This document shows positions 1-6,848 of a DNA stretch of 7,779 nucleotides, piece by piece. The stretch is from Candidatus Kuenenia stuttgartensis. Its GTDB lineage: Bacteria > Planctomycetota > Planctomycetia > Isosphaerales > Isosphaeraceae. Numbering within the stretch: the first letter of the stretch is position 1; every line of letters begins with the position of its first letter. The DNA lies in the NCBI GenBank assembly GCA_945874095.1, contig CAMCFM010000187.1, forward strand, positions 1-7,779. The letters run 5' to 3'. Under the pieces are notes generated by a model that was given only the letters and a program-made list of their open reading frames with translations, had not been told where the DNA came from and ran no database searches. The position numbers and the translations under genes were made by a program.

Positions 1-1538
1 CCGAAATACGATTCCGTCATCTCGGCAAAGAACTCCATTTGATTCGTCAACGCGTAATGATCCACCCGTTTACCGTTAAACAGCAAGGTTTTCTGACCTC
101 TTCCGCTGGCCTTAAAATTCGTGAAAGCCTTCATGACCTGAGGATCTTCAAAGCCTAGAATCTGGTCATGATATGCATGGGCCAGTTCATGAAGAATTAC
201 CCAGGGCTGTTCATTGATATTGCGTTTTGTGGCCAGATCTTGAGCCCTCGGCAAGTGAACGCACCTGGCAAGTTTCTCAGAATATCCGTTCGCCTTAAGC
301 CAGTCCTCACTTGGATGATACTGCATGGAAGTCAGCTTGCCATGCGATTTATCCATCACAATTGTCACGGTTTGGAGCTTTTTGACGATGCCTGCCGGAA
401 CCACCACTTTGATATCCGCCAGCTTATTCTCCAAAAACCTCAGAGCCTGCTTGCCAAGCTCCTCATCGGCAGATTCAAAAAGTCGTTGATCCACCTGCAC
501 TTTCCAGCCCTCAATCATGCATAACTTGTAACAAACAGGCTTTAATGGATCTTCTGAAACCGTTCCAGGCGGATTCGAAATCAAACGGATCATTGACGCT
601 CCAAGAGCATCGCCGACCAGAATTCCAGTCTCTGCATTGCCGAACTCGTGGTGACCGTGGCCGGGGTTCGGCGATTCTTCAGCTGGACGCACAAAGTTCC
701 GAGTCTCGGCAAAAGCAACGTTTCCTTTGAACTCATCTCGACTTGCAGCATTGCGTTGGGCTTGCCTGAGCTTGGCCCAGGCCTCAGGTGCATCCACCCA
801 CGGGCCCGTCAGTTCACCCACAACCACAGGCAAATTCGGCGTCTTTAAATCCTTGCGAACATCATGGATCAAATTCACCAGATTCTGCTCATATTCAGGA
901 ACCGCCCGTTTCGGATCCACCCCATCGTTCCATCCTTGATACCAGACAAAACCAGAGAGTTCATAACCTGTGTTGCTGTAAGCTGGAAAATCGATTTTAA
1001 GCCGATCCAGAGCTGTTTTTACATCAGCAATCATCTTCGTGTAATAAGGCCCAACCTGACCACCGGAACTGGGTGGCCGAAAGTCTTTGTAGAGGCTTTT
1101 CCCGCCCCAGGCGGTTTTGATCAAGAGAACCTGATTCGTAAAATGATCGCCCACAAGACGACCAAATTGCAGTTCAGGGCCGAAGTGATGAGCCCCATCA
1201 TAGGGCGTAAATCCAAGGGTCAGGGGCCCAATTTTTGCGGTTTGATTTTCCGGCTGATAGCGTACCCAGACATCGTCGCGCTGAGCCCATTGACCGTTGG
1301 GACTTTTCAGATTCTGAAGCCGCGAGGCCATGGACCGGCTTTTCAAAAGGGCATTCAAAGTCCCCTTGCCGTTGTTGTAGTCCTTGCCTTCAAGATCAGC
1401 CACAGACTGACCTTCCATATTCGACTGACCTGCCAGAATAAAGACCTTCAAAGGCTTGGCTGGCTCGGCTGCCCTAATCGAAATCAAGCCTGAAACGAGG
1501 ATCGTGATCGCGGCGACAGCGGAATTTGGATGAAGCAC
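1..1538 (-). CDS. Secreted SASA-family esterase fused to HExxH metallopeptidase-like domain (partial, runs off left edge)
   Basis: Reading the minus strand gives one uninterrupted frame of 512 residues with no stop before the window edge. A hydrophobic signal segment (about residues 8-24, ending IRAA) is followed by a sialate O-acetylesterase-like (SASA, SGNH-type) domain. Its nucleophile motif GQSNMEG puts the catalytic Ser at residue 39. Conserved blocks IKTAWGGKSL, FVWYQGWND and GHGHHEFGNAET follow; the last (about 294-304) probably supplies the catalytic His. From about residue 345 a second domain begins, with the zinc motif HELAH at 450-454 and a later MEFFAEMTE block (E502/E506) resembling the third-ligand region of gluzincins. 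The start is uncertain. GTG at 1538 has AAGGGG eight bases upstream. TTG at 1580 would add a basic MRKR n-region, typical of signal peptides, but lacks a Shine-Dalgarno. It probably acts on acetylated glycans outside the cytoplasm; the peptidase substrate is unknown. The C-terminus lies outside the window. Confidence 0.88.
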   Translation of the reverse strand, partial: MLHPNSAVAAITILVSGLISIRAAEPAKPLKVFILAGQSNMEGQSVADLEGKDYNNGKGTLNALLKSRSMASRLQNLKSPNGQWAQRDDVWVRYQPENQTAKIGPLTLGFTPYDGAHHFGPELQFGRLVGDHFTNQVLLIKTAWGGKSLYKDFRPPSSGGQVGPYYTKMIADVKTALDRLKIDFPAYSNTGYELSGFVWYQGWNDGVDPKRAVPEYEQNLVNLIHDVRKDLKTPNLPVVVGELTGPWVDAPEAWAKLRQAQRNAASRDEFKGNVAFAETRNFVRPAEESPNPGHGHHEFGNAETGILVGDALGASMIRLISNPPGTVSEDPLKPVCYKLCMIEGWKVQVDQRLFESADEELGKQALRFLENKLADIKVVVPAGIVKKLQTVTIVMDKSHGKLTSMQYHPSEDWLKANGYSEKLARCVHLPRAQDLATKRNINEQPWVILHELAHAYHDQILGFEDPQVMKAFTNFKASGRGQKTLLFNGKRVDHYALTNQMEFFAEMTESYF

Positions 1539-1792
1539 CAGGCAAGCCCCTTGTACGTGGATCGAAAATCTCTTCCTCAAAGTTTATTGCTGAATAGGAT
1601 CTTATCCAATGCAAGCTGAAAATCGTAGCTCCAAGAGTTCAGATTTCGTTTGATTTCGCCAAGTCTGTTCCACTCGGAGAGCATGCAGACCTTGACCGTA
1701 ATCGTACGAATCGGACAATACATCTTGAACGATGTTTTCAGGATGATCAGGACGGCTTCAAAATCGCCCACCCACGGGACGGAAATCTGGCC
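1539..1792. promoter_or_regulatory. Divergent intergenic region between esterase/peptidase gene and hydrolase-like gene
   Basis: These 254 bases separate two genes that face away from each other, so both promoters should lie here. I see no pair of -35 and -10 boxes at proper spacing that I would defend. A TTGACC at 1692 has no good -10 downstream. The start region of the plus-strand gene has only a weak GGGACGGA purine stretch about 10 bases before its ATG. Confidence 0.4.
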
Positions 1793-4111
1793 ATGAACAT
1801 GTATGCTCGAACCCGCAGTCTGGCCATCCTCTGTTGCACCTTATCTGGGTTAGGAGTAAGTTTCCATCCTGTTTTTGCTGATAAATTTACGATGAAAACA
1901 GGCGAAGTTTACATCGGTCATGCAGAGCGTGAAGGGGTGATCGCAGGTGCTTTTGATGGAGTGAAACGCACCCTGTTCCGATCGACCAAAGTCGCCACCA
2001 ACGAACCAGGTGCCGGCTCTGGGGCTTGGGAATCGTTCAAACTGATTCAGCCCAAAAAGCCTAATTACACCTCGAGCCAGATGCCCTCGATCCTGACCGG
2101 TATCGTCGCCGAACCGTGGGACGAATTCGGTCGCAGAAAGATTCGGTTCAGTCCGCCTCGAAATGTTGCCAAATCCATTGAACTGACTCAAGCCTTGATC
2201 GAAATCGGTCCAAAGGCAGCAAAGCTACGTGGAGTAGAGACTTACTGGGCCAGCCAGGTCTCCACCTCGACGATTCCCAGAAGCGTCATCTCCGGACTCT
2301 TAAACCGGATTCCTAAAGACGAAAAAGATGAGCGGCTTCGAGTTGTACGTTTTTATCTTCAGGCCGAATGGTTTGATGAAGCCAAGGCGGCCGTTTCAGC
2401 ACTAAAAGCCGACTTCCCCGAAATGAACGAGGTATTAAGCACCGCAGCGGCCGGAATATTTGACGCAGAGCTGAATGATCATTTAAATCAATGGAAACTG
2501 AAGATAAAAAACGGGGCCCCAGTAACAGAAATTTTGCCTGAACTGGAGAAGGTCGTAAAATCATCGGAAGGCGGCAGCGAAGCCGTTCGGGCATCTGCTG
2601 TGGAACTTTTGGACTTGATTAGAGCCACAGACGAGGGCAGGGCACGGCGTCAGCGTGAACTTAAAGCGGCATTTGATGGGAGCAGGCAAGGCACTTCAAG
2701 TGCAGGCCCAGGGCCACAGTATTTGGCAGAAATGATTGAGGCCTTGAGTCGATGCCCGGCCATGGTCGAGCCATATTTTGCAGCATTTGATCAGTATCAG
2801 CGACATCCTGATGGTGTTTCTGCCAAGAAAGCCTGGGCCACTGCACTTTCCAACTGGTGCGGAGGGCCTGATCTTGTCACTGAAGATATTTCGATTGCAT
2901 TAGCCTATGCAGAGACTTACGAAGCGATCACAAAAGCCGGCCACAGCATAGATTACAATCAGCGTCAATCGCTTGCCAATCGACTGGAATCGATTCGGAT
3001 TCCAGCGCCGGAGGGAGAACGCCCAATTTCAGCAAAAGAGGCTCAGTTTATCGCCGAACGCGTCAGGCCTCTGAACACGCTCTCGGACGACCCGAAAAGC
3101 CCTACAGTGACCTATCGCGTCGAGAACGACCCAAATGCAACACCAACAGAATATATCGCAACCGTTCCGCCCGGTTATCACAGGCTTGGCCAATGGCCTG
3201 CCATTATTGTATTAAACCCTGGCGGAGACCCTGAAAAAGCGGCTGTTTCCTGGCGTAAGGCGGCAGCAGATCGAGGCTGGATTGTGGTTGCTCCTGATAT
3301 GAAATCCAGTGGAGCCTATCACTTTTCTACGGAAGAACATGCCACTGTAACCCTCTGCCACCGAGATGCTTTAAAGCGGTTGGCGATTGATCCGGACCGA
3401 GTCTTTGTAGTCGGCGGTCTGGGCGGTGGAGACATGGCATGGGATTACGCGCTTGCTCATCCAGACAGTCTTGCCGGCGGTGTCATTTTAAGTGGTTTAC
3501 CTGCCAAATATGTACCAGCATATCGGGCCAATACCCAGATGATCCCCTTATTTATTGCAGAAGGGGAACTGGCGCCTGGAGAGGCCCAATTTATTATGCC
3601 GCTTGTGAAGGGATTGATGCAGAAAAACTGGGATGCCACTTATGTGCAATACAATAAACGCGGATATGAATTTTTTGAGGAAGAGATTCCTGCTGCGTTT
3701 GAATGGATGAAAGGCCGAAAGAGAAAGGTCGGAATGGATGAATTTCAGGCTGTTGCTGGTCGGGAAGGCGATCAAAGGTTCTATGGACTTGTGATTCAGG
3801 AGTTTTCATCAGGCCGTAGTATGCCACCCGAAAGCGTGAAAACACTTGGCGAGGACCTCAAGCCAGCCACCCTTCAGGCCAAGTTTTCAGCCACTGCAAA
3901 TCAGGTTCAAATCACAAGCGATGGGATTAAGGCATTGGACGTCTGGCTGAGCCCTCGTCAGATTGATTTTACGAAACGGGCTGATGTGAAACTTGGTGGT
4001 CGAAGCCGATTCAAAGCGATTCCAACACTTCAATGGTCAGAATTTCTCGACGATCTGGCATCACGTGGAGACACCCGCCAGACATTCATGATGAAAGTGG
4101 AAATTCGATGA
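1793..4111 (+). CDS. Secreted alpha/beta-hydrolase-like protein lacking catalytic Ser and His (probable pseudo-enzyme)
   Basis: The 772-aa product starts with a signal peptide: basic start MNMYARTR, hydrophobic core, likely cleavage after VFA at residue 29. Residues about 30-110 are a short N-terminal region of unknown type. About 110-430 is mostly helical, Lys/Glu/Ala-rich and without recognisable motifs. An alpha/beta-hydrolase fold follows at about 455-650, with the strand WPAIIVLNPGG, the strand GWIVVAPD and the elbow region VFVVGG. Where active relatives have G-x-S-x-G, this protein reads GGLGGGD with Leu at 543. Where they have a GH(E) catalytic His, it reads RGYEFF with Tyr at 625. The last 80 residues form a beta-rich tail ending near RGDTRQTF, a tail I associate with planctomycete secreted hydrolases. 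ATG codons at 1793 and 1799 are both plausible starts. The stop overlaps the next gene's ATG, so the two are likely translationally coupled. Its role is probably binding or structural at the cell surface or periplasm; the substrate is unknown. Confidence 0.85.
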   Translation: MNMYARTRSLAILCCTLSGLGVSFHPVFADKFTMKTGEVYIGHAEREGVIAGAFDGVKRTLFRSTKVATNEPGAGSGAWESFKLIQPKKPNYTSSQMPSILTGIVAEPWDEFGRRKIRFSPPRNVAKSIELTQALIEIGPKAAKLRGVETYWASQVSTSTIPRSVISGLLNRIPKDEKDERLRVVRFYLQAEWFDEAKAAVSALKADFPEMNEVLSTAAAGIFDAELNDHLNQWKLKIKNGAPVTEILPELEKVVKSSEGGSEAVRASAVELLDLIRATDEGRARRQRELKAAFDGSRQGTSSAGPGPQYLAEMIEALSRCPAMVEPYFAAFDQYQRHPDGVSAKKAWATALSNWCGGPDLVTEDISIALAYAETYEAITKAGHSIDYNQRQSLANRLESIRIPAPEGERPISAKEAQFIAERVRPLNTLSDDPKSPTVTYRVENDPNATPTEYIATVPPGYHRLGQWPAIIVLNPGGDPEKAAVSWRKAAADRGWIVVAPDMKSSGAYHFSTEEHATVTLCHRDALKRLAIDPDRVFVVGGLGGGDMAWDYALAHPDSLAGGVILSGLPAKYVPAYRANTQMIPLFIAEGELAPGEAQFIMPLVKGLMQKNWDATYVQYNKRGYEFFEEEIPAAFEWMKGRKRKVGMDEFQAVAGREGDQRFYGLVIQEFSSGRSMPPESVKTLGEDLKPATLQAKFSATANQVQITSDGIKALDVWLSPRQIDFTKRADVKLGGRSRFKAIPTLQWSEFLDDLASRGDTRQTFMMKVEIR

Positions 4112-4905
4112 CCAGTCGACCATTCAGCGGCCGAAAACGTCGCCCTGAAGGCGTGAATGAAGCACTTTGGGCTTATGCAACAAGCCAAAGACTTGCAGAT
4201 GACGAGACGTCTGCCTTTGCAGATCACCCACTGATCAAAGCCGATTTAAAATGGGTAAAAGCAAAGTTATGGAACGGGAATAACCAAATTGTGGCCGACC
4301 TGGGTTGTGGGTCAGGCCGAGCATCATCAGTGCTCGCAGAGATGGGTTGGCAAGTGATATCGGTGGATTTAAGCCGGCCAATGCTTGAGAAGTTTATGGA
4401 AGAGCAGGGCGGATTGACCGATTCTCAGGTCCTACCCGTTCAAGGCAATCTGGCGAGACTTGAATTTATACCAAGTGCAAGGCTCGACGCCGCCGTCTGT
4501 TTATTCAGTACATTGGGGATGATCCCATTGCAAATTGACAGGCAACGATTCCTTAAATCCGTCTCGATGGCTTTAAAGCCGGGCGGTGTTCTATTGATCC
4601 ATGCCCATAACTGGTGGGTGCAGAAGAATCACAATCAAGGGATTCGATGGATGATTCGCGATTTATGGAGGCGCATGATTCGAGACAAAGACTATGGGAA
4701 TCGCGATGCTCAATATCGGGGAATTCCTGGAGTTAAGATCCATATGTTCGGCTGGAATGAAATTGAAAGCGAATTGAACCGGGTTGGCTTGCAAGTGAAG
4801 ACTGTCGTGAATCTTAATGCCACAACAGCCGAAGATATTGGCGATGGGTTTATCACTCAAAGAATTCTGGCAGGCGGATGGTTGATTGAAGCCACCAGAA
4901 ATTGA
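4108..4905 (+). CDS. Class I SAM-dependent methyltransferase
   Basis: This 265-aa cytoplasmic protein has no signal peptide. The Rossmann-like SAM-binding core is clear: motif I VADLGCGSGR at residues 62-71, the acidic ribose-binding Asp of VISVDLS at 87, LDAAVCLFSTLG at 126-137, and the post-core block LKPGGVLLIHAHN at 156-168. The C-terminal third, rich in Trp and Arg, probably forms the substrate cap; nothing in it identifies the acceptor. The chosen ATG forms an ATGA overlap with the upstream stop (4109-4111) and has AGTGGA about eight bases before it. A longer frame from 4033 would run 79 bases into the upstream gene and adds residues that do not fit the family. The overlap implies co-transcription and coupled translation with the hydrolase-like gene, so a small molecule or surface component may link them. 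That link is inference. Confidence 0.9.
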   Translation: MTSRPFSGRKRRPEGVNEALWAYATSQRLADDETSAFADHPLIKADLKWVKAKLWNGNNQIVADLGCGSGRASSVLAEMGWQVISVDLSRPMLEKFMEEQGGLTDSQVLPVQGNLARLEFIPSARLDAAVCLFSTLGMIPLQIDRQRFLKSVSMALKPGGVLLIHAHNWWVQKNHNQGIRWMIRDLWRRMIRDKDYGNRDAQYRGIPGVKIHMFGWNEIESELNRVGLQVKTVVNLNATTAEDIGDGFITQRILAGGWLIEATRN

Positions 4906-4926
4906 TTCGAGTCAGAATAATCATAG

Positions 4927-4964
4927 AAATGGTGCATACAGCGATTCTGTATGCACCATTTTTT
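4927..4964 (+). terminator. Rho-independent terminator, shared by convergent genes
   Basis: A perfect 15-bp stem pairs 4927-4941 (starts AAATGGTGC) with 4947-4961, around a five-base loop CGATT. A run of six T follows at 4959-4964. It begins 21 bases after the methyltransferase stop. The minus-strand cysteine-module gene ends 43 bases from the other side; read that way the hairpin is intact but followed by only TTTCT, so it should work less well in that direction. Confidence 0.9.
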
Positions 4965-5003
4965 GAATTTCCCAAAATCAGTACAAATCAAGTTTGAAAC
5001 TGA

Positions 5004-5912
5004 TCAGGACGTCTTTTTCACCTTAACGCTGCACCCAGTTGCACAAGCGCCTGTCTTACAGCATTCGCCGCTGCATGCTTTGTCACCACAGCATTTACCA
5101 TCGGTGCAGCACGCGGATTTCGTGGCAGCTTCTTTGCTGCAACATGCCGATTTGACAACCTTTGCAGCACAACCAGTGGTACATGTACCGGATTTGCAAC
5201 ATTCACCACTACACGCTTTATCGCCACAGCATTTGCCATCGGTGCAACATGCGGATTTCGCGACAGCTATTTTGCTGGAAATATTTGCACTGGAGACCTT
5301 TGCAGCACAACCAGTGGTGCATGTACCGGATTTGCAACATTCACCACTACACGCTTTGTCACCACAGCATTTGCCATCGGTACAGCACGCGGATTTCGTG
5401 GCAGCTGCTTTGCTGGAACTATTTACACTGGAAGCCTTTGCAGCACAACCAGTGGCACATGTACCGGATTTGCAACATTCACCACTACATGCTTTGTCAC
5501 CACAGCATTTGCCATCGGTACAGCATGCGGATTTCGTGGAAGATGTTTTGCTGGAACTATTTACACTGGATGCCTTTGCAGAACAACCAGTGGTGCATGC
5601 ACCGGATTTGCAACATTCACCACTACATGCTTTGTCGCCACAGCATTTGCCATCGGTACAGCATGCGGATTTCTTGGCAGCTTCTTTGCTGCAACATGCT
5701 GATTTGACTACCTTTGCAGCACAACCAGCGGTACAAGTACCCGTTTTGCAGCAATCACCACTGCAACTCTTTTGGCCACAGCACTTACCGTCTGTACAAC
5801 AGGCGGCTTTGGTATCGACGGCGTTTGCCCGTTCGCCAAATGCTCCAACCACGGTAGCGATGGCTGCGAAGGCGGCTAATACAATCAATCGACGATGATT
5901 CGATGCGTTCAT
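5004..5912 (-). CDS. Exported cysteine-rich protein of six 46-residue tandem modules
   Basis: I do not recognise a named family. The 302-aa product starts with a clear signal peptide (MNASNHRR, hydrophobic core, likely cleavage after ANA at residue 31). Six modules follow: 35-80, 81-126, 127-172, 173-218, 219-264 and 265-302, the last lacking its linker. Each has a 33-residue core with the pattern CC-x4-CC-x4-C-x3-CC-x4-C-x3-C, typified by CCTDGKCCGDK and SGECCKSG, then a 13-residue linker. Linkers after modules 1 and 5 carry an extra CC (KSACCSKEAA); those after 2, 3 and 4 are Ser-rich. The total is 58 Cys, about 21% of the mature chain, with abundant Lys and Gly and no His, aromatic, Met, Leu or Pro. 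This suggests metal-thiolate binding or a disulfide-linked extracellular or periplasmic polymer. The Shine-Dalgarno is weak (AAGAAAG, 11 bases upstream). A smaller exported Cys/His protein lies upstream on the same strand. Confidence 0.88.
   Translation of the reverse strand: MNASNHRRLIVLAAFAAIATVVGAFGERANAVDTKAACCTDGKCCGQKSCSGDCCKTGTCTAGCAAKVVKSACCSKEAAKKSACCTDGKCCGDKACSGECCKSGACTTGCSAKASSVNSSSKTSSTKSACCTDGKCCGDKACSGECCKSGTCATGCAAKASSVNSSSKAAATKSACCTDGKCCGDKACSGECCKSGTCTTGCAAKVSSANISSKIAVAKSACCTDGKCCGDKACSGECCKSGTCTTGCAAKVVKSACCSKEAATKSACCTDGKCCGDKACSGECCKTGACATGCSVKVKKTS
5007..5810 (-). repeat. Six in-frame coding tandem repeats, period 138 bp
   Basis: Units on the minus strand are 5673-5810, 5535-5672, 5397-5534, 5259-5396, 5121-5258 and a shortened 5007-5120. 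Units 2-6 are nearly identical at DNA level in the core. Unit 1, next to the signal peptide, is the most diverged (GQKSCSGD instead of GDKACSGE). Every unit keeps exactly 46 codons, so length is conserved while the linkers vary. Confidence 0.92.
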
Positions 5913-6144
5913 GGTCTACAGAACTTTCTTACTGAAATTCTCTGAATGTTTGTATCTGTTTCATGGCTAAGTGATTGCCGATCCTGCACATACAGATACA
6001 GGTCGTTCGACAACCAAGCCGTATCTTTATATTATTACGACATTTCCATCCGATTCGATCAGACTGTTAACGAACGACTTCATTTCAGGAAGCGTTCAGG
6101 AGCCTGATTCGTACGGGTACAAAAACTTGATCATTTTAAATGGA
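5913..6144 (-). promoter_or_regulatory. Upstream region of the cysteine-module gene with inverted repeat
   Basis: This 232-base gap separates two minus-strand genes, long enough for the downstream one to have its own promoter. A perfect 9-bp inverted repeat, TGTATCTGT at 5951-5959 and ACAGATACA at 5992-6000, sits 39-88 bases upstream of the start codon and could be an operator or a leader-RNA stem. An AT-rich TATAAA (minus strand, 6031-6026) is a possible -10, but no convincing -35 accompanies it. I see no terminator after the upstream gene. Confidence 0.35.
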
Positions 6145-6546
6145 TTAACAACGCCAGCGAACAGTCATTCTAAATACAGCCACTTTAAAAGGCTGAACGA
6201 CCGGGACATCGGAAGCGATCGAGAAACTGTCCCGTAAAACCACATTCGATGCCTGTGAAATGTTTGCGGTCTGTACGGAGAAGCTCCGTGCCTGACGCCT
6301 CTTTTCACGTGCAACATCTGTGACAGAGGCAACTTGTACACCTTGATCAACGCAAGAGCACTCGGCACCAGAAGGTGGGGTGACTGGCACGTTGGAAGGA
6401 GCAGGTTGGGTGCAGCAAGTCTGCATCAAGTGCTCGCAACAAGAGTGGTCATCAAGACATGCAGGAACCGCCCAAACCATGGAGACGGCACTGAGCCAGG
6501 TGGCCAGTATCCGGATCATCAAAGTTTTTGTGGTTGTCGTTTGCAT
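6145..6546 (-). CDS. Small exported Cys/His-containing hypothetical protein
   Basis: This 133-aa product is not a family I can name. A signal peptide (MQTTTTKTLMIR, hydrophobic to about 25, cleavage after VWA at 26) is followed by a short segment rich in potential metal ligands: C30, H34, C36-C37, H39, C44-C45, then C63 and C65 in ECSC. A proline-rich stretch (PAPSNVPVTPPSG) separates the two groups. The remaining 65 residues are basic, then mixed, with only one more Cys at the very end. An AGGA six bases before the ATG (minus strand 6556-6553) supports the start and argues that the gene is real. It lies 232 bp upstream of the cysteine-module gene on the same strand. A role in metal binding or sensing outside the cytoplasm is inferred from composition and neighbourhood only. 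Confidence 0.68.
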   Translation of the reverse strand: MQTTTTKTLMIRILATWLSAVSMVWAVPACLDDHSCCEHLMQTCCTQPAPSNVPVTPPSGAECSCVDQGVQVASVTDVAREKRRQARSFSVQTANISQASNVVLRDSFSIASDVPVVQPFKVAVFRMTVRWRC

Positions 6547-6848
6547 CGTTTTTCCTGAGTAAGAATCACTACGTTTATTTATACGCTCATTCCCAGAAAA
6601 AGGTACAGAGAAAATCCAAAATTTTTTGATTTACCCTGGTTCGGTTTGAGAAACCGACTGGATCAGCTCAGAAACGGGAATCTGGTGTCAGACTAGAGAT
6701 TCGAATGGTTTTCGGGTATAAAGAGAGACTATGAAACCGGCAGTGGCCGGAAATCTCACTCACAAAGCATGAGCCAAAAGCCTTAATCGATCCCACTTTC
6801 AGCGGCCAATGGCTCGGACCTGATCAACGAGGAAGCACGGAAAAGAAC
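6547..6848. promoter_or_regulatory. Divergent gap between the small Cys/His protein gene and efp
   Basis: These 302 bases hold no convincing gene. Possible -10 boxes are TATAAA at 6717-6722 for efp and TATAAA on the minus strand (6583-6578) for the small exported protein; neither has a good -35. A hairpin TCGGTTT-GAG-AAACCGA lies at 6641-6657, and a shorter one CCGGC-AGTG-GCCGG at 6737-6750, in what would be the efp leader. A 13-codon frame at 6731-6772 has no support. Confidence 0.35.

Noticed and set aside
168..1493. Several plus-strand open frames, the longest 864-1493
   Set aside because: They lie opposite the minus-strand esterase/peptidase frame, whose family motifs are unmistakable; none has a recognisable product.
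1577..1771. A 64-codon minus-strand frame just upstream of the esterase gene
   Set aside because: It has no ribosome-binding site or family resemblance and fills the divergent promoter region. I considered it as a broken 5' extension of the esterase, but the sequence does not resemble a signal peptide or the neighbouring domain.
4033..4107. Extended N-terminus for the methyltransferase
   Set aside because: The extra residues come from the out-of-frame end of the upstream gene; the ATGA overlap start at 4108 is far better placed.
5162..5707. A 181-codon plus-strand frame rich in Cys, His and Trp within the same repeats
   Set aside because: It is a third reading of the same 138-bp period: a repeat whose length is a multiple of three stays open in any frame where one unit is open. 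It covers only the middle units and has no start signals.
5007..5810. The evenly spaced repeats considered as a CRISPR array or non-coding satellite
   Set aside because: The 138-bp period is in frame with a protein, the conserved part is about 100 bp, and the variable parts are related to each other rather than unique spacers.
4951..5898. A 315-codon plus-strand open frame across the cysteine repeats
   Set aside because: Its ATG lies inside the terminator stem, it has no Shine-Dalgarno or signal peptide, and its His/Gln/Leu-rich repeats are the antisense reading of the minus-strand gene. The minus-strand frame has the signal peptide and conserved Cys pattern.
5971..6237. An 88-codon plus-strand frame starting with GTG
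   Set aside because: It overlaps the end of the small Cys/His gene in antisense, has no Shine-Dalgarno and shows no recognisable features.
6731..6772. A 13-residue leader peptide frame (MKPAVAGNLTHKA) before efp
   Set aside because: It has only a weak purine stretch upstream, no proline run or stalling motif, and no attenuator structure linked to it.
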